Assembly: GCF_027921745.1 (NCBI RefSeq)
Contig: NC_079238.1
Span: 4,464,001 to 4,528,000, forward strand
Direction: 5' to 3'
Length of the DNA stretch: 64,000 nucleotides
From: Schizosaccharomyces osmophilus
Taxonomy: Eukaryota; Ascomycota; Schizosaccharomycetes; Schizosaccharomycetales; Schizosaccharomycetaceae
Position 1 is the first letter of the stretch; each line of letters starts with the position of its first letter. This document shows, one piece after another, positions 1 through 10,837 of this stretch. A program made the translations under genes and the position numbers. The notes under the pieces were generated by a model, which was given only the letters and a program-made list of their open reading frames with translations, ran no database searches and was not told the origin of the DNA.

Positions 1-1
1 A

Positions 2-1693
2 TTGGTAGGAGAAGTTATTAGAATCCACCAAGACAAATGTACAATTCAGGTTTACGAAGAAACCTCTGGTCTTACTGTCGGTGATCCTGTCCAACGTACT
101 GGAAAGCCTTTGTCTGTTGAATTAGGTCCAGGTCTCGCTGAAACCATTTATGATGGTATCCAGCGTCCATTGAAACAAATTCATGACAAAGCACAAAGTA
201 TCTACATTCCGAGAGGTATCAGTACAGAGGCTTTGGACCGTACTCGTAAGTATGATTTCACACCTAACAAGAAGCTTCGTGTCGGTGATCACGTTTCTGG
301 CGGCGATGTGTTTGGTTCCGTATTTGAAAACTCTCTTTTTAATGATCATAAAATCATGCTTCCACCTAGATCTCGTGGTACAGTAACCTTTATCGCTGAA
401 GCAGGCTCCTATACTGTAGTCGAAAAACTTTTGGAGGTGGAATTCAATGGCAAAAAACAATCTTTTGGTATGTTACAAACCTGGCCCGTTCGTGCTCCCC
501 GTCCCGTTGCTGATAACCTCACGGCCAACCAACCTCTGCTCACCGGTCAACGTGTTCTCGATTCCTTGTTTCCATGTGTTCAAGGTGGTACCACCGCTAT
601 TCCTGGTGCTTTTGGCTGTGGTAAAACTGTAATTTCTCAATCCCTTTCCAAGTATTCCAACTCGGATATGATTGTTTACATTGGTTGTGGTGAACGTGGT
701 AATGAAATGGCCGAGGTTTTGATGGACTTCCCTGCTTTGACCATCGATATCAACGGAACCCCCGAGCCCATTATGAAACGTACTTCTCTCGTTGCGAATA
801 CTTCAAACATGCCTGTAGCTGCTCGTGAAGCTTCCATTTATACTGGTATCACCTTGGCTGAGTATTATCGTGACCAAGGTAAGAACGTTTCAATGATGGC
901 AGATTCCACTTCTCGTTGGGCTGAAGCTCTCCGTGAAATTTCCGGTCGTCTTGCCGAAATGCCTGCTGACTCTGGTTATCCTGCTTATCTTGGTGCTAAG
1001 TTGGCTTCTTTCTATGAACGGGCTGGTCGTGTTCGTTGTTTGGGTAGTCCTGAACGTGAAGGTACTGTGTCGATCGTTGGTGCTGTTTCTCCTCCAGGTG
1101 GTGACTTCTCCGATCCAGTCACTAGTGCTACTTTGGGTATTGTACAAGTCTTCTGGGGTTTGGACAAGAAATTGGCTCAGCGTAAACACTTTCCCTCAAT
1201 TAACACTTCCCTTTCTTATTCCAAGTACGTAAATGCTTTGACTCCCTGGTATGAAGACCGAGTTTCTGGTTTCAACTCGTTACGTGATCAAATTAAACAT
1301 ATTATTCAACAAGAGGATTCGATGCTCGAAATCATCCAATTGGTTGGTAAGTCTGCGCTTTCCGAGAGCGACAAGGTTACTTTAGACATGGCTGGTATTA
1401 TCAAGAACGATTTCCTACAGCAAAACGGTTATTCCGACTATGATCGAAGCTGTCCTCTTTACAAAACTTACCATATGATGAGAAACATGATTTCTTACTA
1501 TGGGAGAGCGAAGGGTACGGTTGAACAAGGCAATGTTCCATGGTCGAAAATCCGTGAAGGCACCTCTGATATTTTCCATGAACTTTCTTCTATGAAGTTT
1601 GAAAATCCTAATGATGGTGAAAAAGAACTTGTTGAACGTTATGAGCAACTTTACAAGAAGATTGATGACAAATTTCAAGCCCTGGCAGAATAA
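2..1693 (+). CDS. vma1: V-type proton ATPase catalytic subunit A (5' partial)
   Basis: Catalytic A subunit of the V1 sector of the vacuolar ATPase, which hydrolyses ATP to acidify the vacuole and endosomes. The visible 563 codons are in frame from the window edge; the family is about 617 residues, so roughly 55 N-terminal residues lie outside. The Walker A loop GAFGCGKT is at bases 605-628 and the catalytic glutamate of the GERGNE motif at bases 692-694. The GCGERGNEM stretch is continuous, so the intein that interrupts this site in S. cerevisiae VMA1 is absent. The non-homologous insert typical of A subunits and the C-terminal helical domain are present. No intron is seen in this part. In S. 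pombe vma1 sits next to the same scramblase-like gene as here. Confidence 0.97.
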   Translation: MVGEVIRIHQDKCTIQVYEETSGLTVGDPVQRTGKPLSVELGPGLAETIYDGIQRPLKQIHDKAQSIYIPRGISTEALDRTRKYDFTPNKKLRVGDHVSGGDVFGSVFENSLFNDHKIMLPPRSRGTVTFIAEAGSYTVVEKLLEVEFNGKKQSFGMLQTWPVRAPRPVADNLTANQPLLTGQRVLDSLFPCVQGGTTAIPGAFGCGKTVISQSLSKYSNSDMIVYIGCGERGNEMAEVLMDFPALTIDINGTPEPIMKRTSLVANTSNMPVAAREASIYTGITLAEYYRDQGKNVSMMADSTSRWAEALREISGRLAEMPADSGYPAYLGAKLASFYERAGRVRCLGSPEREGTVSIVGAVSPPGGDFSDPVTSATLGIVQVFWGLDKKLAQRKHFPSINTSLSYSKYVNALTPWYEDRVSGFNSLRDQIKHIIQQEDSMLEIIQLVGKSALSESDKVTLDMAGIIKNDFLQQNGYSDYDRSCPLYKTYHMMRNMISYYGRAKGTVEQGNVPWSKIREGTSDIFHELSSMKFENPNDGEKELVERYEQLYKKIDDKFQALAE

Positions 1694-2026
1694 TTTCTTA
1701 ATTTTTGCAATTAAGCATTAGAGTGCGATACTCAGTTAATTTACCAATTTAGTCTTCCATTATGTCTTTAATCAATCTTACAAATATCTAAAGTCTTCTT
1801 TTACTAAAGAATATGCCGACAACTCCATAGAGATTCGATGAATGAATGCAATTTAATTTATAATATAACTTAGACTAGCTTGGTACCATCTTACCAAAAA
1901 AATTGTAAACTAAACCAAAGTAATCCACGTATTAAAACTCGTAATCTTTTAGCATAACCACATATATAAATATCATAACATATAAAAGTAAGTGACTTTT
2001 ATTAAAAACTTAGCATCATGCTAAAT
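1694..2026. other. Spacer between convergent vma1 and scramblase-like gene
   Basis: About 330 AT-rich bases between two convergent 3' ends. It holds only untranslated-region-like sequence; I see no ORF, RNA gene or repeat in it. Confidence 0.6.
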
Positions 2027-3181
2027 TTACCACCTGTCCTCTGCGTCCTGATCAAAAACATCCCAAAAATCACCAGGGCGATCTAGGTCACCATCGGAAA
2101 GAAAGGGAGACTTTTGTTCATGAATGGTGTTCTCAGTTGACGAATGATTTGGACTTTGTTCGTCTTTAAGAATCTCCTGAGCGGATGTATCCTCTGATTG
2201 GTAATCATTTTCTGGAGAAGAGGAACCAAACATAATTGGAAAAGTAAAACCTGCTGCAGGGCTATTAGTACGACTGAAATAGTCGAAATCAATAGTCACA
2301 GCGGACCCAAGCATAACAGCTCTTTCCTCTAAACTCATCTCGCGCGAGCAAACTTGGCTAGTATCACCTTCGGCGGCTTGCAACAGTTGATTGTTTTCAA
2401 CACTACCTAAATTGGCATCTTTTGACGTAAATCGCAAGACGTAATTACCCGTATCTGTAAGGAACTCTCTTGGCAAGCCCATAAAGTTACGATTAACACT
2501 TCCAAGTATTTGGTTGTCAGCGTTACGTAGCAAGAAATCCCAACTTAAGACTCGCTCATCAACAGCAGCAAACTGATCTACTATATTGGATTGGGCTAGG
2601 AATAATTGGTATTTACGACGCCAAGGGTGCCATTTTTGGATAACTTCACCAACTAATGATGGCTGGTCTGATGAGTTATTGAAAGCACTAACATTTAGAC
2701 GGGAATTAATCCATGAAAAAGGTCTTTGCAACTGTAGAACAGGATTGCCATGCACATCCATCACGTCAGCCACGAATGAACGATGTGTATGGAATAGTTG
2801 TCGAGACATACTGGAAAGAAACGAAGCATGTCCCCTTTCCGCTATATATCCAAGATGATGACCTTCATGGTTTAAGATAACATAGCGATTGGCCTGTTCA
2901 TAGCCAAGAAACACGTTCATCATCTCTAACTGTCGTTCAACAATTAGTACGTCCTGGGATAGCAAAGGAGCCGCAGGAGAATCATGGTTTATGACTCCAG
3001 TCTTGCTAACAGCAGCAGGACCACGGGACACCACTCGTGCAGAAGCGTCTATGTACCTGGTTGCTGGCATTTTATGATAAAACCGACATTTCAGAGACCG
3101 TAAGCCAGAGACAACCGGAGGAATACTTTCTTGAAGAAAAGAGTGACTAAGAGAAGAATTTAAAATTGTTAAATTAACCAT
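2027..3181 (-). CDS. Mitochondrial phospholipid scramblase-like protein (AIM25 family)
   Basis: A 384-residue member of the scramblase / LURP-one-related family, best matched by memory to S. pombe SPAC343.06c and S. cerevisiae AIM25. The domain runs from about residue 75, beginning with a segment resembling VLIVERQLEMMNVFLGYEQA, to about residue 310, and is rich in the beta-strand pattern of the family. Residues 1-40 are poor in acids, with basic and hydroxylated residues, like a mitochondrial presequence. The reading frame stays open upstream to base 3370, but that codon is TTG. I therefore start at the first ATG, base 3181, which also gives a length close to the S. pombe protein. Whether these proteins move lipids is not settled. 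The neighbour mug28 is divergent, about 280 bp away. Confidence 0.85.
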   Translation of the reverse strand: MVNLTILNSSLSHSFLQESIPPVVSGLRSLKCRFYHKMPATRYIDASARVVSRGPAAVSKTGVINHDSPAAPLLSQDVLIVERQLEMMNVFLGYEQANRYVILNHEGHHLGYIAERGHASFLSSMSRQLFHTHRSFVADVMDVHGNPVLQLQRPFSWINSRLNVSAFNNSSDQPSLVGEVIQKWHPWRRKYQLFLAQSNIVDQFAAVDERVLSWDFLLRNADNQILGSVNRNFMGLPREFLTDTGNYVLRFTSKDANLGSVENNQLLQAAEGDTSQVCSREMSLEERAVMLGSAVTIDFDYFSRTNSPAAGFTFPIMFGSSSPENDYQSEDTSAQEILKDEQSPNHSSTENTIHEQKSPFLSDGDLDRPGDFWDVFDQDAEDRW

Positions 3182-3406
3182 AAATAGCAAAGTTCGTCCG
3201 CAATGGGTTTCTGAATGATACTTAGTAAAAGTAGAATTCCCTGGAGGAAGCGAATCCTGAATACAATTACTATTATGAGGTACGGTATTTGAAGATTTAC
3301 AGAGACTTTTAGAAGATGGTACTCTCGAATAAAGATGTACAACACCAAAAGTTAGATAAACGATACGCAAGATAATGAGACATAACGCTTCGTTATCCTG
3401 TATATT

Positions 3407-3413
3407 TGTTTAC
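3407..3413 (-). promoter_or_regulatory. FLEX-like Mei4 site upstream of mug28
   Basis: TGTTTAC on the plus strand (GTAAACA on the minus) lies 45 bp upstream of the mug28 ATG. GTAAACA is the core of the FLEX element bound by the forkhead factor Mei4, which switches on middle meiotic genes in fission yeast. The position fits the meiotic expression known for mug28 in S. pombe. A 7-mer can occur by chance. Confidence 0.45.
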
Positions 3414-3457
3414 ATTGGATTGAATTCTGCTTTTATCAACCAACCAGTCTCATAGCA

Positions 3458-5354
3458 ATGAAAGAAGGACAGAGAATGCAGAATACAAATAAGATGCAAA
3501 AAAATAGAGATCTATCCATTTACATTGGTAATTTGCCATACGGTTGCCAAGCATTGAATGTTGTCAACCTTTGCAAGCAATACGGTAAGCTTTCTCAAAT
3601 TGAAGTCCCATAAACTAATTTGATCAAAGGAAATGTAACGGAAGCACATGTATTAAGCCGAAAAAAGAAAAAAAACGTCAAGGTCAAGGGTTCAGCATTA
3701 TTTGCATTTGTTTACGTTGAAACACAGACATGTGTAGACGCTATCGTTCAGGCACTACACTGCTCCGTATATGAAGGAAACCGGTTGTGAGTAAAATCAT
3801 AGTTGAGCCGTTGGCATATGCTAATGTCTTGTAGGATCGTTGAAAAGCGTCATCCAGCCAAACCAGCCGTATGTAATCTCACTCAGACGCAAGAGAAAGA
3901 GGATCCAGGCTTAGCGAAACTGGACTTTCAATACAAGGAAGCTTTATGTCTCAAGGAGATACAAATAAAACAAACGGAAGCTCTCTCAGAAAAACACATG
4001 GAACAAGGTAATGGCCAAAGTCAAGACGGTGAACAAGAAATGATAAAAAGAGACGGAGGTGGCACTATTTATTCTAGCATAGAAAGAGAGGCCCGTGAAC
4101 CAAACATAAGCTATGTTTCAAGCAAAAAAAATAATTTATGCTCGCTGCAAATGAGTCCACTCAATATTCCGAACTTCGCACAAGAAAGCTCAGTTGTGCA
4201 GAATGAACAAAAAGCACAACAACTCAACACTGAGCTACCATTTATAAACAACTATCAATTTCTTCCAAGCATACCTTTAGACAAACTGTTTTGTTCCGAA
4301 ACTTCCGAGAACCCAATTCTGGTAATTGGCATACTAAACATCCCAAAACAAACTTCACCTGTAGACCTTTATGAAGACTTCTCTCAATATGGAAAGATTT
4401 TAGGAGCGGCCATCAATCAAACTCCGAATCCAGATCAAACGTTGTATGCCGAACTGGCGGTCAACTCTCATGAAGATTGCTCAAAGGTAAAATGGTTTAC
4501 ATTTTTTTTAATTGCTTTTTGACCACTTCTAACTTTTCCAGATTATCGCTGCCTTTAAAATTTTCTTATACAAAGGAGTACAACTTCAGTTTTTTGTGAA
4601 ACAGCCAACGCAAAGACAGGCACCACCCACAACCGTTCCTTCGACCCAGTCAACGATTGTCCCCATGCCTTTGTTACCATTTGAACCCATTGCTACTATG
4701 GAACCGCCTGTAACAATGATTCCTCCTCCTCCTCCTTTCGTTTCACCTCCTGTTCCAATGCCGACTGCCTTAAACGCAGTTGATAATAATACTCCTCCAG
4801 CTCCCGACCCATGTAATATATTCGTCAAAAACATTGATGATGATGTCGTAGGAAATTCTGAACAGTTTGAGGAATTTTTCTCTCAGTTTGGTCGTGTGAA
4901 ATCATGTGTTTTAGCAAGCTATCCCAATACTGGAATATCTAAGGGACACGGATTCGTTTCCTTCAATCATCCATCCGAAGCGATGCAAGCTATATCATAT
5001 TTAAACAATACATATGTTGGCAAAAAGAGAATATTCGTTAGCTTTGCGGAAAAAAAAGAAGAAAGAAAGAAAAGACTAAATGCTCTATTCAATCAAGAGC
5101 CGTCATTAGCACCACCTGCTCCAACTGCTGTTCAGTTACCAGTTCCATTTGACATATATTCTCAATATATGGCTGCTCCACCACCTCCGCCGGCATCAAT
5201 GGCAAATCCGCCTGTGTTTATGGCCGAAATAGATCAATTACAATCGCATCACACCAACGAAAATGAGTATAATGTGAAGTCGAACTTGAAAGCATCAAAG
5301 AGAAATCCTAAACGATCAAACGCACTTTCATCTTTAACAAATATGGTTAACTGA
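3458..5354 (+). CDS. mug28: Meiotic RNA-binding protein Mug28, three RRMs
   Basis: RNA-binding protein that in S. pombe is induced in meiosis and needed for forespore membrane and spore formation. Four exons: 3458-3584, 3630-3786, 3835-4486, 4542-5354, giving 582 residues (S. pombe about 609). RRM1 is at about residues 19-98 (RNP2-like IYIGNLPYG, RNP1-like ALFAFVYV), a degenerate RRM2 at about 255-325, and a canonical RRM3 at about 402-480 (NIFVKNI, KGHGFVSF). A proline-rich linker precedes RRM3. Intron 1 is 45 nt with donor GTAAGC, branch ACTAAT and an unusual AAG acceptor; splicing joins YG to NVTEAHVL as an RRM needs. Introns 2 and 3 have ordinary TAG and CAG acceptors. The exon phases all agree. 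Confidence 0.88.
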
Positions 5355-5564
5355 AACAAGCACATACTATAGAGCATTTACTCGTTTTATATCTCTATAA
5401 AACATAAACCGACATGAATGACTATTTATTCCTTCAAGGTATTATCTAAAATATTAAACATTTGAGGAGATTGAATACCTATCAATGCTCTGCGTCAAGC
5501 AAAACTATACTTGATGGAATGTTAACCAAGATGGTTTAATCTGTTGTGTTAGTGAAACAAAGCA

Positions 5565-6025
5565 TCATTTATATGCTTCAAAGAAAGTAGCATTAACATA
5601 CTTATCGGACTTCTTGAGTAGGCTATAGCGAAGGACCGTTGGCTCCAAACGAAGAATGCGCTGGAGTTCTTGTTGAACAGTGGGGCTCGAATAGAACGAC
5701 ATTGTCCACCAGTATCCAAAGTTGTGCTTGCTATTTAATTTTTTTATGGGCTTGGCAAGCTCCTTAAGCCCCATGGACTCGATATCAACGACTACGCCTT
5801 TGCTATCCAAGATTGTTTTTCCACAATTTCGAGCAACACTAATTGCTGATACCTGTGAAATTGTTAATATCTTAGAAGAAAGTATACTGGTAAACGTAAT
5901 AGGGAAGACCACAAACTTGCTACTAACAAAATTTCACGTAAATCCGCAATTTCACTTACAGGAGCAGACGTGCGAGTAGCATTTACAGCAGGTCTGGTAA
6001 TACAAAATAGTTCATAAAGAACCAT
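5565..6025 (-). CDS. mrp17: Mitochondrial small ribosomal subunit protein bS6m
   Basis: Mitochondrial homologue of bacterial ribosomal protein S6. Two exons on the minus strand: 5960-6025 and 5565-5852, separated by a 107-nt intron (donor GTAAGT, acceptor CAG) in phase 0; 117 residues. The N-terminus [12 protein letters not shown] is the first beta strand of the S6 fold, and the second exon carries the typical [14 protein letters not shown] end. The first exon was found by reading upstream of the main ORF: without it the protein would lack strand 1. It matches S. pombe SPAC343.08c in place and strand. Confidence 0.9.
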
Positions 6026-6450
6026 TATATAATTATTTACTTTGAGTATCCTTGTACGGGTAGTCCCAATAAAGAGTAATATTTGGTGTAGCCAAAGGGT
6101 AGTCGGGGAGTGTACACTGAAGCACAGGAGGTGTACTATAGAATTAATGATTTAAGTTTACCAAGAAGTTGGTTATAAATAATAAACAAAAGCACTTGGG
6201 ATTTGTTATTATGCTTAAAGGCAATTCAGTTTTTGTTGAGTTCTGCCATTCATAGCTACGGCACTGACAGGAGAACTTGACTAATACCAACCACAAACAG
6301 TTCAGTTATTTGAGAAAGAGTAGCTCACCAGTGTATTTATTTTTGTACTACTCTAATATTATTTATAAAAGAGCTTGGCTGTAAAAAGAAATAATTGTGA
6401 TTGTTTATAGAAGTACTTTATTGAGTGTTTAACAGGAACAACGTATAATC
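6026..6450. other. Divergent promoter region, bS6m / ubx3
   Basis: About 425 bp between divergent start codons. It presumably holds both promoters. I see no further gene. Confidence 0.5.
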
Positions 6451-7650
6451 ATGAATCATGAAGACCTTTTGACTCAATTCTGTAATGAATTTTATGTTGA
6501 AAGCACGCAGGCTCAATTTTTCTTGGAATCTACGAATTGGAACTATGAATTGGCCGCTACGTTGCTAAGGGAGGTCTTGCCTCCTGACCAAGAGGAAGGA
6601 TCTGGAGGTATGGACCGGGGAATTACTCCTGAACCAAATGCCTCAAGGCTGAATTCTTCTTTCCCGAGCGCTTTTGAGAGGCCTAACCCTCCTTCAAATC
6701 CTGCCACACAATCTAAAGGTAAAAATGTTTCTCGAAAGAAGATTGCAACATTAAAAGATCTTCAGGAAGACGAAGATGATCCAGAGGAGAAATCAAATTT
6801 GTTTACTGGTGGAGAGAAAAGTGGACTGTCGGTGCAGGGACCCGATCCCAAAAGACAGCTTGTTCGAGATATCATTGAGAAGGCTCACCAGCATACAGCA
6901 TCTTCTGGCATGGAACACGAAGCATCACCGCCAGCTCCTGAACCCGCCTTCAGTGGATCTGGTCAGCGGTTAGGAACGGAAAATGAACCTGTGGACCCGA
7001 CCATACAATCGGAAGGAGCTGCTGCTCCTCAACCGATCTCATCGCAGCCAAGAAACCAACCAGCGAGTGATCCTGAAACTTCAGTTCGTCGTACTTTATA
7101 TTTCTGGAGAAATGGTTTTAGCGTAGATGACGGACCGCTTTACTCATATGATGATCCAGCAAATCAAGAAACTCTTCGGTTAATCAACAACGGCCGTGCT
7201 CCACTTCACTTACTTGGCGTTACGATGAATCAGCCCATTGATGTAGTGGTGCAGCATCGTCTTGACGAGGATTACCGAGAACCGGTGAAACCCTTTTCTG
7301 GGAAAGGACAGCGCCTTGGAAGTACATATGCACCTCAACACACACAAGTCCCTGGAGCTTTTCATGATCGCGCTTCCTCTCAAAATAGTGAGCCTGCCAA
7401 AAAAATTGAGGTTGACGAAAGTCAGCCCTCTACGAGAATCCAAATCCGTTTGACGAATGGTTCAAGAACCATAATCACCTTGAATTTATCTCATACTGTG
7501 CACGATCTGTACGAAGCTGTGCGTGCTACCTCACCAGGATCATTTATTTTGTGTGTGCCTTTCCCTGCAAAAACTTTGGAGGATGATTCTTCCTTCACCA
7601 TTGAGCAAGCCTCTCTACGAAACGCATCTCTCGTTCAGAAGCAGCAATAA
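6451..7650 (+). CDS. ubx3: p47-type Cdc48 adaptor with UBA, SEP and UBX domains
   Basis: Adaptor for the AAA ATPase Cdc48/p97, orthologous to p47/Shp1-type proteins acting in membrane fusion and ubiquitin-dependent processing. 399 residues, no intron. A UBA-like three-helix domain lies at residues 4-45, an acidic and proline-rich linker at 46-210, a SEP domain at about 212-275 (starting RRTLYFWRNGFSVDDGPL), and a UBX domain at about 327-398. The loop that contacts Cdc48 reads PFPAKTL, like the FPNK loop of p47 rather than the FPR of other UBX proteins. Two copies of a short SGxGQRLG box (SGSGQRLG near residue 170 and SGKGQRLG near 284) match the SHP/BS1 Cdc48-binding motif of this family. ATG at 6451 is the first in frame. 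Confidence 0.93.
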   Translation: MNHEDLLTQFCNEFYVESTQAQFFLESTNWNYELAATLLREVLPPDQEEGSGGMDRGITPEPNASRLNSSFPSAFERPNPPSNPATQSKGKNVSRKKIATLKDLQEDEDDPEEKSNLFTGGEKSGLSVQGPDPKRQLVRDIIEKAHQHTASSGMEHEASPPAPEPAFSGSGQRLGTENEPVDPTIQSEGAAAPQPISSQPRNQPASDPETSVRRTLYFWRNGFSVDDGPLYSYDDPANQETLRLINNGRAPLHLLGVTMNQPIDVVVQHRLDEDYREPVKPFSGKGQRLGSTYAPQHTQVPGAFHDRASSQNSEPAKKIEVDESQPSTRIQIRLTNGSRTIITLNLSHTVHDLYEAVRATSPGSFILCVPFPAKTLEDDSSFTIEQASLRNASLVQKQQ

Positions 7651-8047
7651 ATGAGAAACAGACAATTGTTGTATTATATATATGCAAATAGATAAAAATA
7701 TGCGTTGGAAAAGAGTTCCTCGATTGAAAGTCCGTTGCTTGTGTAGGAATTATCAATACATCGATGGAACATTCCCTGTACTAGAAATCGATCTTTACCG
7801 ATAGGTTAAACGTAGGTTTCCAATGTCAATTATTCACAATTGCACGATATATCAAGATTTTGACAATGTAAAGGTTTAAAAGTTGGCAAAAAGGAATTAG
7901 TCATCCATTGAAAGGAAATATAATAAAGCTAAATAAAATAATAGAAGGACAAGTCAACGCAAGGCGATATCAACAGTTGATTACTATGTGGATTTCTATC
8001 AAGACATACTACATATAATTTTTTAAGTACACTAGATTATCAAGCAA
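7651..8047. other. Spacer between ubx3 and tRNA-Phe
   Basis: About 400 AT-rich bases: the ubx3 3' untranslated region and the upstream side of the tRNA. No gene seen. Confidence 0.5.
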
Positions 8048-8120
8048 GTCGCGGTGGTGTAGTTGGGAGCATGACAGACTGAAGATCTGTTGGTCACTGG
8101 TTCGATCCCGGTTCGTGACA
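8048..8120 (+). tRNA. tRNA-Phe (anticodon GAA)
   Basis: A 73-nt intronless tRNA. The acceptor arms GTCGCGG and TCGTGAC pair with G-T wobbles and leave discriminator A at 8120. The A box lies in GTGTAGTTGGGAGC and the B box in GGTTCGATCCC. The anticodon loop CTGAAGA gives GAA, reading Phe codons UUU and UUC. A run of six T follows directly. The sequence is nearly that of S. pombe tRNA-Phe as I remember it. Confidence 0.97.
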
Positions 8121-8121
8121 C

Positions 8122-8127
8122 TTTTTT
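8122..8127 (+). terminator. RNA polymerase III terminator of tRNA-Phe
   Basis: Six consecutive T two bases after the mature tRNA end, the standard Pol III stop signal. Confidence 0.9.
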
Positions 8128-8663
8128 ATTCTCTTTTTTATCAAAATTTTATTTCCATTCTATTTTGACTGTGCTTAGCGACTATATTGGAGTGAAATGA
8201 AAGTTTTGTTTACGTTTCTACCGAGGCTCGCTCTGCGCCCTATGCAAGGATGCATGGAAATATCAAAACATACGCGAAAGCAATTTGAATTTCATCGATT
8301 CACTGGAAAAGCATGACTTTAAAAAACTCTAATTCTACGACAAGTTTCACTTTGCCTTTTGTTTCCTGCATTTGATCCAACTACTTACTCGTTAACTTGG
8401 CTGTTAGCCATAGTCTCAGTTAAGTCAAATTAGACCAAGCTAAGCAAGGAATGCAAGCATTACCTGATGAAAACCAAAGATAAATAAAAAGATCTTTTTA
8501 CAGATTGATTGATTTCGATAGATGTGCTCCAACTCGTTAAATGATTTCGAAGACATGACACTTCGTTCCTTCCAATTACCCTAAGTGCAAGCTTCTAGAA
8601 AGGTGAATTGAAGAATTCTGCTTAACATTATTGAAGAAGAAAGAACATAATAACTTAAAAAAT
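8128..8663. other. Upstream region and leader of met11
   Basis: About 535 bp between the tRNA gene and the met11 ATG. It probably holds the promoter and 5' leader. No clear element was identified. Confidence 0.5.
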
Positions 8664-10586
8664 ATGAAAATAGTGGACTTGATTCATGTGCTTCCAAAAG
8701 GAAGTACATATTACTCGTTTGAGTATTTTCCTCCAAAGACGACAGTGGGATTGGAAAACTTGATGAGTCGTATTACAAGAATGTCGAATAACATGCTTCC
8801 TCTATTTTCTAGTGTTACATGGGGAACGGCCGGTAGTACAGCGAACGTTTCTGTGTTGTTGTCGAAATTGCTTGAAAACCAGCACAAAGTACCGGCTTGT
8901 TTGCATTTAACTTGCACAAATGTGGACCGAAAAGTAATTGATGAGGCACTAGAAACAGCCAAGAATGCAGGAATCCGCAACATCTTGGCTTTGCGCGGAG
9001 ACCCACCTTTGAATGGCGATCATTGGGAGGGAAAGTTGAGTGATTTTGAACATGCAGTTGATTTAGTACGCTATATTCGTCAAAAATATGGTGATTATTT
9101 TTGCATTGGCGTCGCAGCATATCCTGAAGGACATGCAGATTCGAATGTTCCGGAATTAACTCGCGATCCCGTTCATGATATTCCTTTCCTTGTTGAAAAG
9201 GTGAAGGCGGGTGCAGACTTTATTATGACCCAAATTTTTTATGAACCTAATGTATTTATTGAATTTGAAAAGACACTGAGAAATCATGAGTCGGGCGTAT
9301 TTCGTGATATTACAATCATTCCTGCCGTTATGCCAATCCAATCTTTTTCCATTCTTAAGAGAATGACTCGTCTCTGTGGCTGCAGTATCCCTGAATCATT
9401 GATGAAACGTTTAGAAGCTGTCAAATCTGACGACGAAGCCGTCAAATCCATAGGTGTTGAGCACGCCGTGGAAATGATAAACATAATTCTACAAAATACA
9501 GACCACCGTGTCCTTGGCTTTCATTTTTGCACTCTCAATTTGGAGAAATCAGTAGCCCGAATCCTCAAGAATAGCTCGTTGTTGACTCATCGTTGGGAAC
9601 AATACGAATCTCAGCTTAAAGACGACAAAACCTTAAAAAGCACCCGTAGGCGTCTTAGTCTGGAAGAAACTCCAGAGCTTCATAATCATGTCGTTATTCC
9701 TCCTGATGATTCGCTAAAAGGAATTTCTGCATCTCTTCGTAATCAACCCAACGAAGCTGCGCTCGCTACCCACAGGGACAGTCTTACAGCCGATGCCCCC
9801 TTCTCCGTTTCTGAAGGAAGTGGTGTTTTGGGAAGACAAGCAAATTGGGATGACTTCCCCAACGGTCGTTTCGGTGATCCTAGGTCTCCAGCTTATGGTG
9901 AGATTGATGGTTATGGTCCTACCTTGCATTTTCCACAACAAGAAGCCCTTCGTCTTTGGGGATATCCCGTGGACGAATCCGACATTACCTCTTTATTCCA
10001 GAGGCACATCAAGAACGACATCCATGCTATTCCATGGATTGATGAAACCGTTGATGACGAAACAAAATTGATCTCGCAACATCTTCTCAACGTCAACGGC
10101 CGTACTTGGTGGACAGTAGGTAGTCAGCCTACTGTTAACGGTGCTCCTTCTACGGACCCTGTTTTTGGTTGGGGTCCAAAAGGCGGAAAAGTTTATCAAA
10201 AGGCATTTATTGAATTTTTTATAAGTTCAAAGGATTTCGAAAGCTTTGTCAAGAAGTGGCATGATAATGAACAAATTACTTATTATGCTGGAAATAAGAA
10301 GGGCGACTTTCTTACCAATGCACCAAATGATGGGGCCAGCGCCGTCACCTGGGGTGTCTATCCAGGAAGAGAAATTATTCAATCTACTATTATCGCTGAA
10401 GTTTCTTTCAAGGCTTGGATGAATGAAGCTTTTGATGTATGGGCTGAATGGGCTTATTTATATCCTAAAAATACAGCAACGAGAAATTTGCTAGACCATT
10501 GTACGAACGACAGATGGCTCGTATCCGTTATACACCATGATTATATGGATAATGACGGTCTTTGGAAGGCGCTTGAAGTAGCTTGA
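8664..10586 (+). CDS. met11: Methylenetetrahydrofolate reductase
   Basis: Reduces 5,10-methylene-THF to 5-methyl-THF, the methyl donor for methionine synthesis, using FAD and NAD(P)H. 640 residues, intronless. The FAD-binding barrel covers about residues 10-295, with the family motifs FEYFPPKT, SVTWGTAGST, LALRGDPP, GVAAYPEGH and FIMTQIFYE. A basic linker (STRRRLS near 338) leads to the C-terminal regulatory domain (about 390-640), which in eukaryotic enzymes senses S-adenosylmethionine. The frame stays open 11 codons upstream but that first codon is TTG, so I start at ATG 8664. Fission yeast has two such enzymes, Met9 and Met11; the position beside ubx3 and msc1 points to Met11. Confidence 0.95.
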   Translation: MKIVDLIHVLPKGSTYYSFEYFPPKTTVGLENLMSRITRMSNNMLPLFSSVTWGTAGSTANVSVLLSKLLENQHKVPACLHLTCTNVDRKVIDEALETAKNAGIRNILALRGDPPLNGDHWEGKLSDFEHAVDLVRYIRQKYGDYFCIGVAAYPEGHADSNVPELTRDPVHDIPFLVEKVKAGADFIMTQIFYEPNVFIEFEKTLRNHESGVFRDITIIPAVMPIQSFSILKRMTRLCGCSIPESLMKRLEAVKSDDEAVKSIGVEHAVEMINIILQNTDHRVLGFHFCTLNLEKSVARILKNSSLLTHRWEQYESQLKDDKTLKSTRRRLSLEETPELHNHVVIPPDDSLKGISASLRNQPNEAALATHRDSLTADAPFSVSEGSGVLGRQANWDDFPNGRFGDPRSPAYGEIDGYGPTLHFPQQEALRLWGYPVDESDITSLFQRHIKNDIHAIPWIDETVDDETKLISQHLLNVNGRTWWTVGSQPTVNGAPSTDPVFGWGPKGGKVYQKAFIEFFISSKDFESFVKKWHDNEQITYYAGNKKGDFLTNAPNDGASAVTWGVYPGREIIQSTIIAEVSFKAWMNEAFDVWAEWAYLYPKNTATRNLLDHCTNDRWLVSVIHHDYMDNDGLWKALEVA

Positions 10587-10837
10587 TGCCTCTTTACGGT
10601 TTTTTAGACATTTTGGTTTACGTTCACCATTCTTTCTTTTATTACATACGTGATCGTTTAAAGCTCTTTATATGCATCCTATTTTTTATCTCTTTTTTTA
10701 TAAGCAAATAATGTACACATTAGTATTAAGTTCGTTAGGCTTTAGTCTGTTCTAGCTAAAGTAAATAAAAAGGAATTTCCATCATATACCGTCATAATCA
10801 TAGCAAAGTTGAATCAACATAAACATAAGGTCACACA

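Noticed and set aside
3605-3613. Premature stop in the first RRM of mug28, suggesting a dead gene
   Set aside because: A 45-nt intron with good donor and branch removes it and restores a normal RRM.
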